64,000 bases of DNA from Thalassospira lucentensis (GCF_032921865.1 NZ_CP136684.1:3321001-3385000), one strand, 5' to 3'; shown: positions 53,193 to 62,267, counted from the first letter of the stretch. Made by a program: numbers and translations. Notes: a model not told the origin generated them from the letters alone.

Positions 53193-54086
53193 ATGAGCAA
53201 CGACGAACAACGTAAGCCGCGACGCGCTCCTGGTCGTTTTGTCACCACCAAGGAGATCGTTGAAAAACGCAAACCGGTTTCGCCGGTCGCGAAGACGAAA
53301 ATGAAACGCTATGACCGCAAGGAGGTCATGGACTGGGACATGGAACGTCAGCGTGCTGAAGCACGTGCGCGGTTGTTAAGTCGCGGTTTTGACGTGCCTG
53401 AAATTCTTCAGCCCCGTCGGCCGGAAGTGGATCCGGATGATCCGGAAGCCAGCACCATTGATCCCGATGCCGTGCGCGATATTTCCGGGGCGGCGATGGC
53501 CGGGCCCAAACCGGCAGCCCCGAAAAAAAGCCGACCGGTAACGGCAGGCGACCTTCACAACGCTGCGAAGCAGGGGGATCGCCCCAAGCCCAATCGTCAT
53601 TTCCTTGCGAGCAATGTCGCCCTGCATCAGGCGGGACCGAATGTGGCGCAGGCCGAGGCCCCACAGAATGACGGGCAGGACGGGGATTATTCCGACGGCA
53701 GTGCATATCGCGAATATCTGGAAGGCTTGGGGGACGGCGCGAAAACCGGTCTGGACATCCACAATGATATTACCGGTCGCGTCGATGATCTGAAATCGGC
53801 ATCAAAAACCGGATCGGGCAATATTGATTTACCCGATAACAGTTCAAGCTGGGTCAGTCAGGAAGAAGCCCGGCGGCGCAATGTGACCAGGGAATTGCAG
53901 GCACATTCCGTCAAACGAAAATCCGCAAGGCAGGCCAAGGCCGAAAAAAAGGCAAGGGCGCGGGGCAACGCGCTGGCGCTTGACAAGGTCTTGCCGAAAC
54001 TTGGTGCCTATATGGTGGCGGCCATTGCGGTCGGTTATGTGCTGGTGCTGGTCTATACCGAGCTTGGCAAACTGATTGGCGGATAA
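53193..54086 (+). CDS. Tail-anchored protein of an unknown family (member A)
   Basis: A 297-residue protein with a long hydrophilic, mostly disordered body and a single C-terminal membrane helix. The body is basic at the start (RKPRRAPGRF), then acidic and Gly/Asp-rich, and has SSSWVSQEEARRR at about 223-235 and a strongly basic stretch before the membrane (KRKSARQAKAEKKARARG). The last 31 residues start LPKLGAYMVAAIAVG and end TELGKLIGG. The two next genes end in the same-length, alignable anchor. No signal peptide; inferred N-in, C-terminal anchor. Function unknown. ATG at 53193 is preferred over the TTG at 53187. Confidence 0.75.
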   Translation: MSNDEQRKPRRAPGRFVTTKEIVEKRKPVSPVAKTKMKRYDRKEVMDWDMERQRAEARARLLSRGFDVPEILQPRRPEVDPDDPEASTIDPDAVRDISGAAMAGPKPAAPKKSRPVTAGDLHNAAKQGDRPKPNRHFLASNVALHQAGPNVAQAEAPQNDGQDGDYSDGSAYREYLEGLGDGAKTGLDIHNDITGRVDDLKSASKTGSGNIDLPDNSSSWVSQEEARRRNVTRELQAHSVKRKSARQAKAEKKARARGNALALDKVLPKLGAYMVAAIAVGYVLVLVYTELGKLIGG

Positions 54087-54362
54087 GCGCAAAAACAATC
54101 AGCAATAGAAAATACATCCTGCATTTTGCCTCAAACCTGCCCGAATCTTCACGTCTAGTATAGTTGTCGCATAATGAACCATGTGACAGGCATCGGGCTT
54201 TTGACGAAATTGTCCGGTGTTTCGAGATCAGATAATGGGGAGATTGGACGACGAGGGGGTGATGGCCTGAATTGACCGGCAAGGTATGTCGGCAATGAAA
54301 GGTGGTCAGAGTGTGACATAACCCTTGTTGCAGGAGACGGCGGAGGTACCGCCGTAGTCGCC
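54087..54362. other. Non-coding gap within the tail-anchored gene cluster
   Basis: About 280 bases between members A and B with no gene. A TATAGT-type -10 sequence lies near 54153-54158, so B may have its own promoter. Confidence 0.4.
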
Positions 54363-54650
54363 ATGGAAAGTGACGTAAAAGGTCAGGAAGACCGACACCC
54401 GGTTTATCTTCCGGAAAACCGGTATCATTGGGCGTCCAACGATGAAGTGGACAAGCCCACAGTTATCCTGCGTGGCCCGGTCAGGCCAAGATTTCGAAGG
54501 TCCGGCTCAGGTGCCGGTTCTGACTTTGATCTGACCGATTGGATGCAGAAAAATCTGCCGCGCGTCGGGGCGTCCCTGATTGTCAGTATCGTAATTGCGA
54601 GTGTTGTCCTCGCGACATATTCAGAGCTTGCTGTTCTGTTGTCGCGTTGA
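54363..54650 (+). CDS. Tail-anchored protein of an unknown family (member B)
   Basis: A 95-residue protein, the shortest of the three. A hydrophilic N-terminus contains YHWASNDEVDKPTV (residues 21-34), which matches the W-x-S-[QN]-[DE]-E stretch of member A. A basic Arg/Gly segment (RPRFRRSGSG) follows. The last 31 residues begin LPRVGASLIVSIVIA and end SELAVLLSR, matching members A and C without gaps. Likely inner-membrane, C-terminally anchored. Function unknown. Confidence 0.75.
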   Translation: MESDVKGQEDRHPVYLPENRYHWASNDEVDKPTVILRGPVRPRFRRSGSGAGSDFDLTDWMQKNLPRVGASLIVSIVIASVVLATYSELAVLLSR

Positions 54651-54718
54651 TTGCGCATGTCTGTTTGTTCCGTGATGTCATCACATACCGGACAAACCAT
54701 CTGGCAACGGAGACGATG

Positions 54719-55321
54719 ATGAAAAGCCAGAGATTGCCTGTATCGGGTGTCCATCATGCTTCGGCATCAAGAATGCTGTCTGCGGGCATTCATCGCCGCC
54801 GCCCCGGGCAGGGCGATTTGACACCGGAAACCGATATTGCCGATCAGAAGAACGGTGGCCAGGACCCGGAATCACAATCGGACCATCAGAGCCCGGAACA
54901 TCGCCGTCATGTCAAAAGCCAGACGGCATCGTCGTCCAAATCCGGTCGCGATCCGGATAATGATGTGAAAAATGGAAAGACGAATGTCGAGGCATCGGAC
55001 GAGGGACCGGAAGATCACCCGTTCATCGATTTCATTGCATCAATAATGCCATCGGGCGAAGCCCCGAATGATAACCCGGAATTTCCAGTATCTGCGGATG
55101 ATCGCCAAGTCGGCGGGTATCGTTCCGACAATCAAGGCAGTCGGGTTTTACGGAACGCACCGGAGGCCAGACCTGCATTACCCGTTCATACATTCGCCAT
55201 CAGGCGGCGGGGCATGGAAAGATGGCTGCCCAATATCGGCTCCTTTCTGATTACCGGGATCGTTATTGTTGCGGTGATCTGGATGACGGTGATCGAGCTT
55301 TCGGTAATCCTTGGCAGATAA
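54719..55321 (+). CDS. Tail-anchored protein of an unknown family (member C)
   Basis: A 200-residue protein with a disordered Ser/Asp/Asn-rich body and a C-terminal membrane helix. The body has a short helical segment PFIDFIASIMPSG near residue 108 and NPEFPVSADDRQV near 127, a possible counterpart of the W-x-S-x-E motif. The last 31 residues begin LPNIGSFLITGIVIV and end IELSVILGR. The frame is open from 54539, overlapping member B; the ATG at 54719 has GGAG six bases upstream and is chosen. Follows B by 68 bases. Function unknown. Confidence 0.72.
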   Translation: MKSQRLPVSGVHHASASRMLSAGIHRRRPGQGDLTPETDIADQKNGGQDPESQSDHQSPEHRRHVKSQTASSSKSGRDPDNDVKNGKTNVEASDEGPEDHPFIDFIASIMPSGEAPNDNPEFPVSADDRQVGGYRSDNQGSRVLRNAPEARPALPVHTFAIRRRGMERWLPNIGSFLITGIVIVAVIWMTVIELSVILGR

Positions 55322-55474
55322 AGGCGGTCACTGAGCCGGACATGGTGGTTTGCGACTTTATGCCAAGGGGCAGATATGCTGAAATAGTTGACGTTAACGT
55401 AAACGTTATGTCAGGCTGTTGGTCAAAGGGAACAGGGCCATCCGTCCAAGGTTGGCGACAGGGAGGAACCCGAT

Positions 55475-55945
55475 ATGACAGCCATGCCACCCCGCACCGG
55501 CATAGGATTGGCGGATTTCGACGCCATCATGCGTGAAAAAGTCCCGTTTGTCGGGGATATGAATGTCAGGACAGAGGAGCTTTCGGGGGATCGCGCCCTG
55601 TTGCGCCTGCCGTTCAATGAGCGGCACATTCGGCCGGGCAATGTTATTTGCGGTCCGGCGATCTTTGCGCTGGCTGATATTGCGCTTTATGCGGTGGCGT
55701 GGCTTGTGGTACCCAAGGCCGATCTGGCGGTTACGACCGAGGCGACGGTGCATTTCCTTTCCGGGGCAAAGCCCGGCGATTTGCTGGCGGAGGCGAAGAT
55801 CCTCAAGGCAGGCAAGCGCCTTCTGATTGCGGAATGCCATATCCGGTCTGCCGTTGATGGCGCACTTTGCGCGCATGTCATCGGAACCTATGCGATGCCA
55901 CCGGAAAAGGGGCCGGAAAATGGGACCGGGCCAAAACCGGTATGA
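55475..55945 (+). CDS. PaaI-type hotdog thioesterase
   Basis: Hotdog-fold thioesterase of the PaaI group (156 residues). The catalytic helix region is RHIRPGNVICGPAIFALADIALYAV (residues 49-73), with the usual TTEATVHFLSGAKPGDLLAEAKIL following near residue 90. Expected to hydrolyse an acyl- or aryl-CoA thioester in the cytosol. It lies about 150 bases after the tail-anchored gene cluster and before the rplM operon; no pathway genes are adjacent, so the substrate is unknown. Confidence 0.9.
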   Translation: MTAMPPRTGIGLADFDAIMREKVPFVGDMNVRTEELSGDRALLRLPFNERHIRPGNVICGPAIFALADIALYAVAWLVVPKADLAVTTEATVHFLSGAKPGDLLAEAKILKAGKRLLIAECHIRSAVDGALCAHVIGTYAMPPEKGPENGTGPKPV

Positions 55946-56060
55946 AAATGATGAAAATCAGTGTGGTAAAATAATACCTATTGATATAAGTATCTGAAAT
56001 ATAACGAAATATTCCTGTTGCTTTCCTGTTTAATGCTGGCATACTGCGCCGACTTTCAAC

Positions 56061-56076
56061 GAGGGGCGATTCCCTC
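56061..56076 (+). promoter_or_regulatory. Hairpin in the rplM leader
   Basis: A GAGGG-GCGATT-CCCTC hairpin lies about 30 bases before the rplM start, which has no good ribosome site. Ribosomal-protein leaders often fold to allow autoregulation, but no known alphaproteobacterial L13 leader motif was matched. Confidence 0.35.
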
Positions 56077-56105
56077 CGTGGAACCCAGTTTTCGAGTATT
56101 AAATT

Positions 56106-56573
56106 ATGAAAACCTTCACTGCGACACCGAGTGACATCGAGCGCAAATGGTTTGTAGTCGACGCAGAAGACGTCGTACTCGGCCGTCTTGCAGCCGTTGT
56201 TGCCAACCGTCTTCGTGGTAAACACAAAGCGATGTTTACCCCGCACATGGATTGTGGCGATCACATCGTCATCGTCAATGCCGAAAAAGTCAAACTGACC
56301 GGCCGTAAACTTCAGAACAAGAAGTTTTACTGGCACACTGGTTATCCGGGCGGCATCAAAGAACGCACCATGGACAAGCTGCTGAATGGCGAGCATCCGG
56401 AACGTGTGATCATCAAAGCTGTCGAGCGTATGATGTCCCGTGGTCCGCTGCGCAGCCAGGTTCTTTCCAAGCTGCACGTCTATGCCGGTACCGAGCATCC
56501 GCATGATGCACAGAAGCCGGAAGTTCTCGATCTTGCCGCAATGAACGACAAGAATAAGCGGAGTGCTAAGTAA
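56106..56573 (+). CDS. rplM: 50S ribosomal protein L13
   Basis: Ribosomal protein L13 (155 residues), an early assembly protein of the large subunit. The N-terminus [29 protein letters not shown] in outline and the [26 protein letters not shown] block near residue 60 are diagnostic. It is coupled to rpsI by a TAATG overlap. Start codon ATG at 56106 has only a weak ribosome site. Confidence 0.98.
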   Translation: MKTFTATPSDIERKWFVVDAEDVVLGRLAAVVANRLRGKHKAMFTPHMDCGDHIVIVNAEKVKLTGRKLQNKKFYWHTGYPGGIKERTMDKLLNGEHPERVIIKAVERMMSRGPLRSQVLSKLHVYAGTEHPHDAQKPEVLDLAAMNDKNKRSAK

Positions 56574-57058
56574 TGGCCGACACCAAAACTCTTGAAGATC
56601 TCAAGGATCTCGCACAGGGCGGTGAAGCTGCTGCTGCAGAAGGCACCCTGCCGGAACCGAAGATCGACGCACAGGGCCGTTCCTATGCAACCGGTCGTCG
56701 TAAGAACGCAATTGCACGCGTCTGGATCAAACCGGGCTCGGGTAAAGTCACCGTCAATGGCCGCGAATTCGAAGATTACTTCGCACGTCCGGTTCTGCGC
56801 ATGGTGATCAACCAGCCGTTCGGCGTTGCCAATCGTAAAGATCAGTTCGACGTCGTTTGCACCGTTACCGGTGGTGGTCTTTCCGGTCAGGCCGGTGCCG
56901 TTCGTCACGGTATCTCGCGCGCACTGACCCTGTTCGAGCCGGCACTGCGTCCGTCGCTCAAGGCAGGTGGCTTCCTGACCCGTGACCCGCGTGCAGTCGA
57001 ACGTAAAAAATACGGTCGCGCCAAAGCACGTCGTAGCTTCCAGTTCTCGAAACGTTAA
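56573..57058 (+). CDS. rpsI: 30S ribosomal protein S9
   Basis: Ribosomal protein S9 (161 residues), whose C-terminal tail reaches the P-site tRNA. An N-terminal extension of about 30 residues, usual in alphaproteobacteria, precedes the core ([20 protein letters not shown]). The chain ends in the conserved Lys/Arg tail [17 protein letters not shown]. It follows rplM in the standard two-gene operon with a one-base overlap. Confidence 0.98.
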   Translation: MADTKTLEDLKDLAQGGEAAAAEGTLPEPKIDAQGRSYATGRRKNAIARVWIKPGSGKVTVNGREFEDYFARPVLRMVINQPFGVANRKDQFDVVCTVTGGGLSGQAGAVRHGISRALTLFEPALRPSLKAGGFLTRDPRAVERKKYGRAKARRSFQFSKR

Positions 57059-57093
57059 TTCGTTTTCGGGCATTAGGCTCGCGATTTTATTGG

Positions 57094-57122
57094 AAAAGCG
57101 TCACCTTCGGGTGGCGCTTTTT
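57094..57122 (+). terminator. Terminator of rplM-rpsI
   Basis: Hairpin AAAAGCGTCACC / GGTGGCGCTTTTT with TTCG tetraloop and a T-rich tail. Confidence 0.92.
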
Positions 57123-57162
57123 CTTTTTGCGGATGCTGCTTTATCTCCGAGAAAAACCAACA

Positions 57163-57199
57163 AAAAACGGCGTCTTCACGAAGGAAAGACGCCGTTTTT
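57163..57199. terminator. Terminator of the 2-hydroxy-acid dehydrogenase gene
   Basis: Perfect 14-base stem (AAAAACGGCGTCTT / AAGACGCCGTTTTT) with a 9-base loop, just past the minus-strand stop at 57235. It can work in both directions. Confidence 0.88.
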
Positions 57200-57234
57200 G
57201 GTTCGCGTTTAAAGGCTGAGCAGTCTCTGTCGCG

Positions 57235-58398
57235 TTATTGCCAGCGATCCGAGAAATCGCGCGGGATCATCAGAATATCGCGATCCACCTTGGTCACGTC
57301 AGTGTGGCCGCAAAGCGCCATGGAAACTTCAAGTTCCTTGTGAATGATCTCAAGCGCCTTGGTTACGCCGGCTTCGCCCATAGCGCCCAGACCATAAACA
57401 TATGCGCGCCCGATATAGGTGCCCTTGGCACCCAGTGCCAGTGCTTTCAGCACATCCTGGCCGGAACGGATCCCGCTATCCAGATGGACTTCAATCTTGT
57501 CGCCGACGGCATCCATGATTGCCGGCAGGGCCCGAATTGAGGACAGGGCACCATCAAGCTGGCGGCCACCATGGTTGGAAACAATGATGGCGTCGGCACC
57601 AACATTGAGGGCCTCCAGCGCGTCGCGCGGATCAATGATCCCCTTGATGATCAGCGGCCCATCCCACATTTTGCGAAATTCGCGAATACGATCCCAATCA
57701 AGGGATACATCAAACGCCTCGGCCGTCCATGTGGTCAGCGATGATGCGTCGGCAACCCCCTTGGCGTGGCCAACAATATTGCCAAAGAACCGGCGTTTGG
57801 TGCCGAGCATGCCAAGGCCCCATTGGACTTTGGTCATCATGTTGGTAACCGATTTGAAAGTCAGTTTGGGTGGGGCGGAGAGGCCGTTCTTCAGATCCTT
57901 GTGACGTTGGCCGAGCATCTGAAGATCCACCGTGATCACCGCGGCCGAGCACTTGGCTGCCTTCGCCCGGTCAAACAGGCGCTTCATGAAATCATCGTCC
58001 TTAAGCGTATAAACCTGCAACCAGAAGGGCTTGGAGGTGTTTTCGGCGACATCCTCGATCGAACAGATCGACATGGTCGACAATGTGTAAGGGACACCGA
58101 ACTTCTCAGCCGCGCGGGCAGCCTTGATTTCGCCGTCTGCACATTGCATGCCGGTCAGTCCGACCGGGGCAAGGGCGACAGGCATGGCTACATCCTGACC
58201 GATCATCTGGCTTTTGGTTGAGCGCCCGGCCATGTCGATCGCGACCCGCTGACGGAGGTGAATATCCTGAAAGTCGGTGGTGTTTTCACGGAATGTCTGC
58301 TCGGTCCAGCTTCCGGATTCTGCGTAATCGTAAAACATGCGCGGTGCGCGACGTTTATAGATACGTTTCAGGTCTTCGACGCAGGTAATCACTGGCAT
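57235..58398 (-). CDS. FMN-dependent 2-hydroxy-acid dehydrogenase (LldD-like)
   Basis: TIM-barrel FMN enzyme of the lactate dehydrogenase/glycolate oxidase family (387 residues). Landmarks: YDYAESGSWTE near residue 23; ALAPVGLTGM near 75; LSTMSICSIEDVAE near 105; the catalytic SNHGGRQLDGA near 275 (His as base); and HLDSGIRSGQDVLKALALGA near 305. Oxidises an L-2-hydroxy acid such as L-lactate and passes electrons to the quinone pool. GGAG precedes the ATG. Close homology to LldD is likely, but substrate specificity is not decided by sequence alone. Single gene. Confidence 0.93.
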   Translation of the reverse strand: MPVITCVEDLKRIYKRRAPRMFYDYAESGSWTEQTFRENTTDFQDIHLRQRVAIDMAGRSTKSQMIGQDVAMPVALAPVGLTGMQCADGEIKAARAAEKFGVPYTLSTMSICSIEDVAENTSKPFWLQVYTLKDDDFMKRLFDRAKAAKCSAAVITVDLQMLGQRHKDLKNGLSAPPKLTFKSVTNMMTKVQWGLGMLGTKRRFFGNIVGHAKGVADASSLTTWTAEAFDVSLDWDRIREFRKMWDGPLIIKGIIDPRDALEALNVGADAIIVSNHGGRQLDGALSSIRALPAIMDAVGDKIEVHLDSGIRSGQDVLKALALGAKGTYIGRAYVYGLGAMGEAGVTKALEIIHKELEVSMALCGHTDVTKVDRDILMIPRDFSDRWQ

Positions 58399-58562
58399 GA
58401 GGTTAACTCCGAATAAAATGCGCTTGGTAATGGTAATACCAGTTTCGGAGGTTATCGCAAACCGAATTGAAAATCAGCTTCTTGCAGGGCCCAAACTGTT
58501 TCCGGATTCCGGACTCAGGGTGATCTTGTGGTTGGAAAAGAATTTTAAAAAGAAGGATCGAA

Positions 58563-58576
58563 AATTCGGAAGGTTG
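58563..58576. repeat. Direct repeat AATTCGGAAGGTTG, copy 1
   Basis: A 14-base exact direct repeat; the second copy starts 173 bases downstream. The two flank the segment with the orphan terminator. Confidence 0.8.
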
Positions 58577-58705
58577 TGATAATAAGAATCGATCGAAGAG
58601 ACATTTTTTGAATTTAAGGTGACATCCAATGGTTGGAACGATGCGACGAGCTTTCAAGACATAAGTGTTTGAATCTCTGTTGGATTACCTTGCGATATGT
58701 GAAGG

Positions 58706-58730
58706 GCCGCTAATGGAGCGGTCTTTTTTT
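58706..58730 (+). terminator. Orphan hairpin terminator
   Basis: Seven-base stem (GGCCGCT / AGCGGTC, one G-T pair) with AATGG loop, followed by TTTTTTT. Strong signal without an upstream plus-strand gene. Confidence 0.8.
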
Positions 58731-58735
58731 ATGCC

Positions 58736-58749
58736 AATTCGGAAGGTTG
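58736..58749. repeat. Direct repeat AATTCGGAAGGTTG, copy 2
   Basis: Exact copy of the 14-base sequence at 58563-58576, just before the GNAT gene. Confidence 0.8.
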
Positions 58750-58785
58750 GCAATTACCTGAAGCCCAAAGAAAGGGACCCCCGAT

Positions 58786-59670
58786 ATGCAGTACAGAAAG
58801 CTGCAAGATGACGATCTTCATGCTCTTGACGCATTTCTCGCAACCCATGCCGAAACCAGCATGGTCCTGCGCAGCAATTTGCGAAAAGTCGGCATGAACC
58901 GACGTCATCATCCGCTTTCGGGCTGCTATTACGGCGAAGTTTCCGGCGATGGGGCGGTGACGGCGGTTTTAACGATATTCGGCAACGGAAAAGTCTTTGT
59001 GCAAACCGGCGGAAAGCCCGTACCGCGTGGTTTGATTGACCTGTTTTGTACCGAAAATGCACAACCGGTGGCCGGTTTCTTTGGCCCGGCCGATCAGGCA
59101 CAGGACGTGATCAACCTGCTTGGATTTGGTAATGCACAATTTGCCATCAATGCATGCGATGCCTTCTATCGGCTTGATCTTGCCAACCTGATCCTGCCGC
59201 AAAATGTGCGGTCGGACAGTTTCCAGATGGTCGATGCCGAACGGATTGATCGAAATACGCTGCTGCGCTGGCTGCGCGCCTATGAAATCGAGGCACTGGG
59301 CGGAGAGGATACACCAGCCCTTGATAGCCGGATCGCCAGTCGACTTGTCCATGCACTTAATGACCGCAACATGTGGACGCTTGTCGTTGATGGCGTCCCG
59401 GTCAGTCTTTCGGGGTTTAACGCCGAACTGCCCGACATGGTCCAGATCGGCCCGGTCTGGACGCCGCCCGAACAGCGCAGCAACGGCTATGCGCGTATCC
59501 TTGTCGCCAAAACGCTTCTGGCGGCTCGCGCACGCGGCGTGACCCATGCGGTGCTGTCAACGGATAGCCCTGCCGCGGCAAAGGCTTATGAGGCGATCGG
59601 GTTTGAGAGAGATGGGGCGTATCGCTTGGCATTGCTGGCGAGCTGGGCTGACTTTAATCAAGGTGCATGA
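58786..59670 (+). CDS. GNAT family N-acetyltransferase (two-domain)
   Basis: A 294-residue acetyltransferase. The N-terminal half (about 1-145) is an inactive-looking GNAT-like or scaffold domain beginning with the typical LQDDDLHALDAFLATHAETSMVLRSNLRK. The C-terminal half carries the acetyl-CoA site: VQIGPVWTPPEQRSNGYARILVAKTLL near residue 225, followed by the last strands VLSTDSPAAAKAYEAIGFERDGAYRLALL. Substrate unknown. It is the last gene with core-like base composition before the AT-rich sugar locus. Confidence 0.92.
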   Translation: MQYRKLQDDDLHALDAFLATHAETSMVLRSNLRKVGMNRRHHPLSGCYYGEVSGDGAVTAVLTIFGNGKVFVQTGGKPVPRGLIDLFCTENAQPVAGFFGPADQAQDVINLLGFGNAQFAINACDAFYRLDLANLILPQNVRSDSFQMVDAERIDRNTLLRWLRAYEIEALGGEDTPALDSRIASRLVHALNDRNMWTLVVDGVPVSLSGFNAELPDMVQIGPVWTPPEQRSNGYARILVAKTLLAARARGVTHAVLSTDSPAAAKAYEAIGFERDGAYRLALLASWADFNQGA

Positions 59671-59713
59671 TGACTTTGCCGGGAACAAAAAATCTGACAA
59701 GACCCGTCCAGCT

Positions 59714-61075
59714 TTAGTTGATCGGGGGGCGGTTTCTGATGATTGGCGGGATATAAAGCCTATCCTGTTCCAGCCACGCGCGCTGATAATATGTAAGATC
59801 AATTTTGTCTGTATCGAAACTATAGGGAATGGCTTCATGGTTGCCATCAATTGTATTGGCAAGCCTGTCTAGGCAGGCTGATAACGATAGTTGTTCATCT
59901 ATAAATGTTGCACGGGTCCTGATTTTTTCTGGGTCAGGTCCGTTTAGAAGGAAGTTTTCTATCGCGCAGTATAAATCTTCCAGGCTATCTGAGGCGTATT
60001 CATCTCCAAACATGCCAACTTTGGATTTTGCACCAAAAATGGGCATTCCTAGTTTCATTGCATTGGTAACAGAGGTTCCGCCGCCTTCTGGGAAGCTGTC
60101 CAAATATGCTTTCGCGCCAGCCATCAGAATGAGTGTTTTATCTCGATCGACTATTCCGCAGAGTTCCAGATTTGATTTCGCAGTCGTAGATAGTTTCGAA
60201 AATGCCTGCTGGTTGCTGGGGCCAACTAACAGAAGCTTTTGTTGCATTTTTCCGCAAAGAAATTCAACAAACTTTAAAAATACATCTGTTTGGTCAAGTT
60301 GATATTTGTGTGGTCCTCCAACGGAGATGAAGTACGGAGGCAAGTTATTTGCAGAGGCTGCATCCTTGATTTCAGTTGGGGAAAAGTCTCCGCTGGGGAT
60401 TCCTAGAAATGATTGGCCTTTTGGTGATCGATATTTTTGAGTGGTAAGCCAACTCGCCCAAGTTATTTCCAGAACAGTTGAGCATTGTGACGGGCCGTAG
60501 CTAAAATGCAAGTCGGCATGGTTAACGAAGTGGCATTGAACACCTTCGCGTTCTGCAATTTTGGCTGCAAGGCAGGCAATAATATCGTCTGGATTTATGT
60601 AAAGAACAACTGATTTACTTTTTAGAAAGACTTCGGTGAGGAATAATAGTTTGGCGACACCAGTGGATTTATGGGCAAGTATAGGTATTTGTGTGTTCTG
60701 AACTTCCATCAGAACTTTTTTGGTGACACCGCGTGTAATAACGAACTGAACACCCGTTCCACGTTTTTTATGTTCTTTCATAAGGTTGATGCAAAGGGGC
60801 GTGTGTCCACCTACATCGTAACCTTCAGAAATTACATGAGAAACCATTGTTCTGTTTTGCGATGCCCGCAAGGCAGGTAGGCGAGGTTCAATTAGTCGAA
60901 AAATATGATTTTCTACCTCTGGGCATGCCCACCTTTCGGTCGTGTTCAGCCAGTGAAACTTTCCGTAATGTTCTGCAAGTTCAAACAGTTTGTTTGCGTC
61001 TCGAGCAGATTCAATAGCACGTAACAGAGCAACATCGATTTGTTGGACTATCTGCTTTTTTTGTTCGCCACGCAT
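59714..61075 (-). CDS. Probable glycosyltransferase (GT-B-like)
   Basis: A 453-residue soluble protein, AT-rich. The C-terminal half looks like a GT-B glycosyltransferase: YFISVGGPHKYQLDQTDVFL near residue 248, then KLLLVGPSN, and the donor-site loop LDSFPEGGGTSVTNAMKLGMPIFG near residue 344, with the usual Glu-Gly-Gly segment. The N-terminal part is helical and not recognised; the middle has HVISEGYDVGGHTPLCINLM, a typical acceptor-domain opening. It probably adds a sugar to a surface polysaccharide or protein. It is the first gene of the AT-rich locus and transcribed with the genes to its right. Confidence 0.75.
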   Translation of the reverse strand: MRGEQKKQIVQQIDVALLRAIESARDANKLFELAEHYGKFHWLNTTERWACPEVENHIFRLIEPRLPALRASQNRTMVSHVISEGYDVGGHTPLCINLMKEHKKRGTGVQFVITRGVTKKVLMEVQNTQIPILAHKSTGVAKLLFLTEVFLKSKSVVLYINPDDIIACLAAKIAEREGVQCHFVNHADLHFSYGPSQCSTVLEITWASWLTTQKYRSPKGQSFLGIPSGDFSPTEIKDAASANNLPPYFISVGGPHKYQLDQTDVFLKFVEFLCGKMQQKLLLVGPSNQQAFSKLSTTAKSNLELCGIVDRDKTLILMAGAKAYLDSFPEGGGTSVTNAMKLGMPIFGAKSKVGMFGDEYASDSLEDLYCAIENFLLNGPDPEKIRTRATFIDEQLSLSACLDRLANTIDGNHEAIPYSFDTDKIDLTYYQRAWLEQDRLYIPPIIRNRPPIN

Positions 61076-61169
61076 TAGTTAGATTTCCTTGGTAGCTTGT
61101 TTTTGTCTCTGCCTAAAGTGGCGAAGTGATGAAATGGTCTGGAGTGCTACAACCTTCTGAGAGAATTGA

Positions 61170-62267
61170 TTAGTTGAGCTTCAATACACACTCGGTAACG
61201 GCTTCTGCATCACTGTGGCTAATGTGGGGGCCAATGGGTAAACTTAGCACCTCAGTTGCAAATTTCTCAGCGAGAGGAAGCGGATCAAAAATTTGCCCGG
61301 TCGCTAAATATGCAATCTGTTTATGCGGAGGGATGGGATAGTGGATAAGGCATCCGATTCCATTGCGCGTCAGTAACTCTTTTAATTCATTTCGTCGTGG
61401 GTGGCGTATAACAAACAGATGCCAAACAGGTTGGGCCCAATTGGGTGTGAAGGGAAGCATTAAATCTGCGTCTTTAAGTGCCTCAAAATAATGATGAGCA
61501 ATTGTACAACGATGCATGTTCCATCTGTCGAGATGTCGAAGTTTTACCTGAAGCATTGAAGCCTGAAGTGGATCGAGACGACTGTTATACCCCATCAACT
61601 CGTTATGATACTTTTCTTGAGATCCATAGTTACGCAAGGTTCGTATTTTATTAGCTATGGATCTATTGTTGGTGGTGACGGCTCCACCATCGCCATAGGC
61701 ACCAAGGTTTTTACCGGGGTAGAAGCTCCAGCAAACGACATCCCCTCGTGCACCGATGCGTTTACCTTTGTAGCGCGCCCCGTGTGCTTGGGCCGCATCT
61801 TCTATAAGGTATAAATTATGGCGTTTCGCGATACTCTGAATTGCTTCAAGATCAGCGGGTTGCCCGTATAAATGAACCGCAATAATCGCTTTAGTGCGGC
61901 TCGTGATTTTTCCTTCTATAAGTGCAGGGTCTATGTTGAAAGTGTGTTCGTCAGGCTCTACTGCTATTGGAGTCGCACCAGATTGAGAAACAGCAAGCCA
62001 AGTGGCAATAAAAGTGTGAGAAGGAACAATAACCTCGTCATCTGCGCCGATATCTAGAGCGCGAAGACTTAACGTCAGTGCATCGAGACCATTTGCGACG
62101 CCGACAGCGAAATTTGCTTCACAATAGATAGCAAAATCAGTTTCAAAACTTTCAACTACTTCGCCTAAAATATAAGTACCAGACTGCATTACTCGTTGAT
62201 ATGCGTCGTCCAGCTCTTCTTTGATTTCAATATAGCTTTGTCGAGGATCTAGAAATGGGATGCTCAT
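61170..62267 (-). CDS. DegT/DnrJ/EryC1/StrS-family sugar aminotransferase (FdtB-like)
   Basis: PLP-dependent nucleotide-sugar aminotransferase (365 residues). The PLP lysine is Lys186 in [36 protein letters not shown] (about 157-173) binds the cofactor. It closely resembles dTDP-3-amino-3,6-dideoxygalactose transaminases (FdtB/QdtB type). It directly follows the FdtA-like cupin gene (TAG-ATG, no gap), so the two would convert a dTDP-4-keto-6-deoxyglucose to a 3-keto and then 3-amino sugar. No N-acetyltransferase (FdtC) is seen in the window, so the final sugar is undecided. Confidence 0.9.
   Translation of the reverse strand: MSIPFLDPRQSYIEIKEELDDAYQRVMQSGTYILGEVVESFETDFAIYCEANFAVGVANGLDALTLSLRALDIGADDEVIVPSHTFIATWLAVSQSGATPIAVEPDEHTFNIDPALIEGKITSRTKAIIAVHLYGQPADLEAIQSIAKRHNLYLIEDAAQAHGARYKGKRIGARGDVVCWSFYPGKNLGAYGDGGAVTTNNRSIANKIRTLRNYGSQEKYHNELMGYNSRLDPLQASMLQVKLRHLDRWNMHRCTIAHHYFEALKDADLMLPFTPNWAQPVWHLFVIRHPRRNELKELLTRNGIGCLIHYPIPPHKQIAYLATGQIFDPLPLAEKFATEVLSLPIGPHISHSDAEAVTECVLKLN

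Larger units (their letters stand above)
58399..58785. other. Gene-free region with an orphan terminator and a 14-base direct repeat
   Basis: No protein gene fits. The plus strand ends in a strong hairpin terminator (58706-58730) although no plus-strand gene lies upstream. The sequence AATTCGGAAGGTTG occurs at 58563-58576 and again at 58736-58749. A short non-coding RNA or a leader of the next gene is possible. Confidence 0.5.

Noticed and set aside
58397..58579. A 60-codon plus-strand frame after the 2-hydroxy-acid dehydrogenase gene
   Set aside because: No ribosome site and no resemblance; the region is better explained as non-coding with an orphan terminator.
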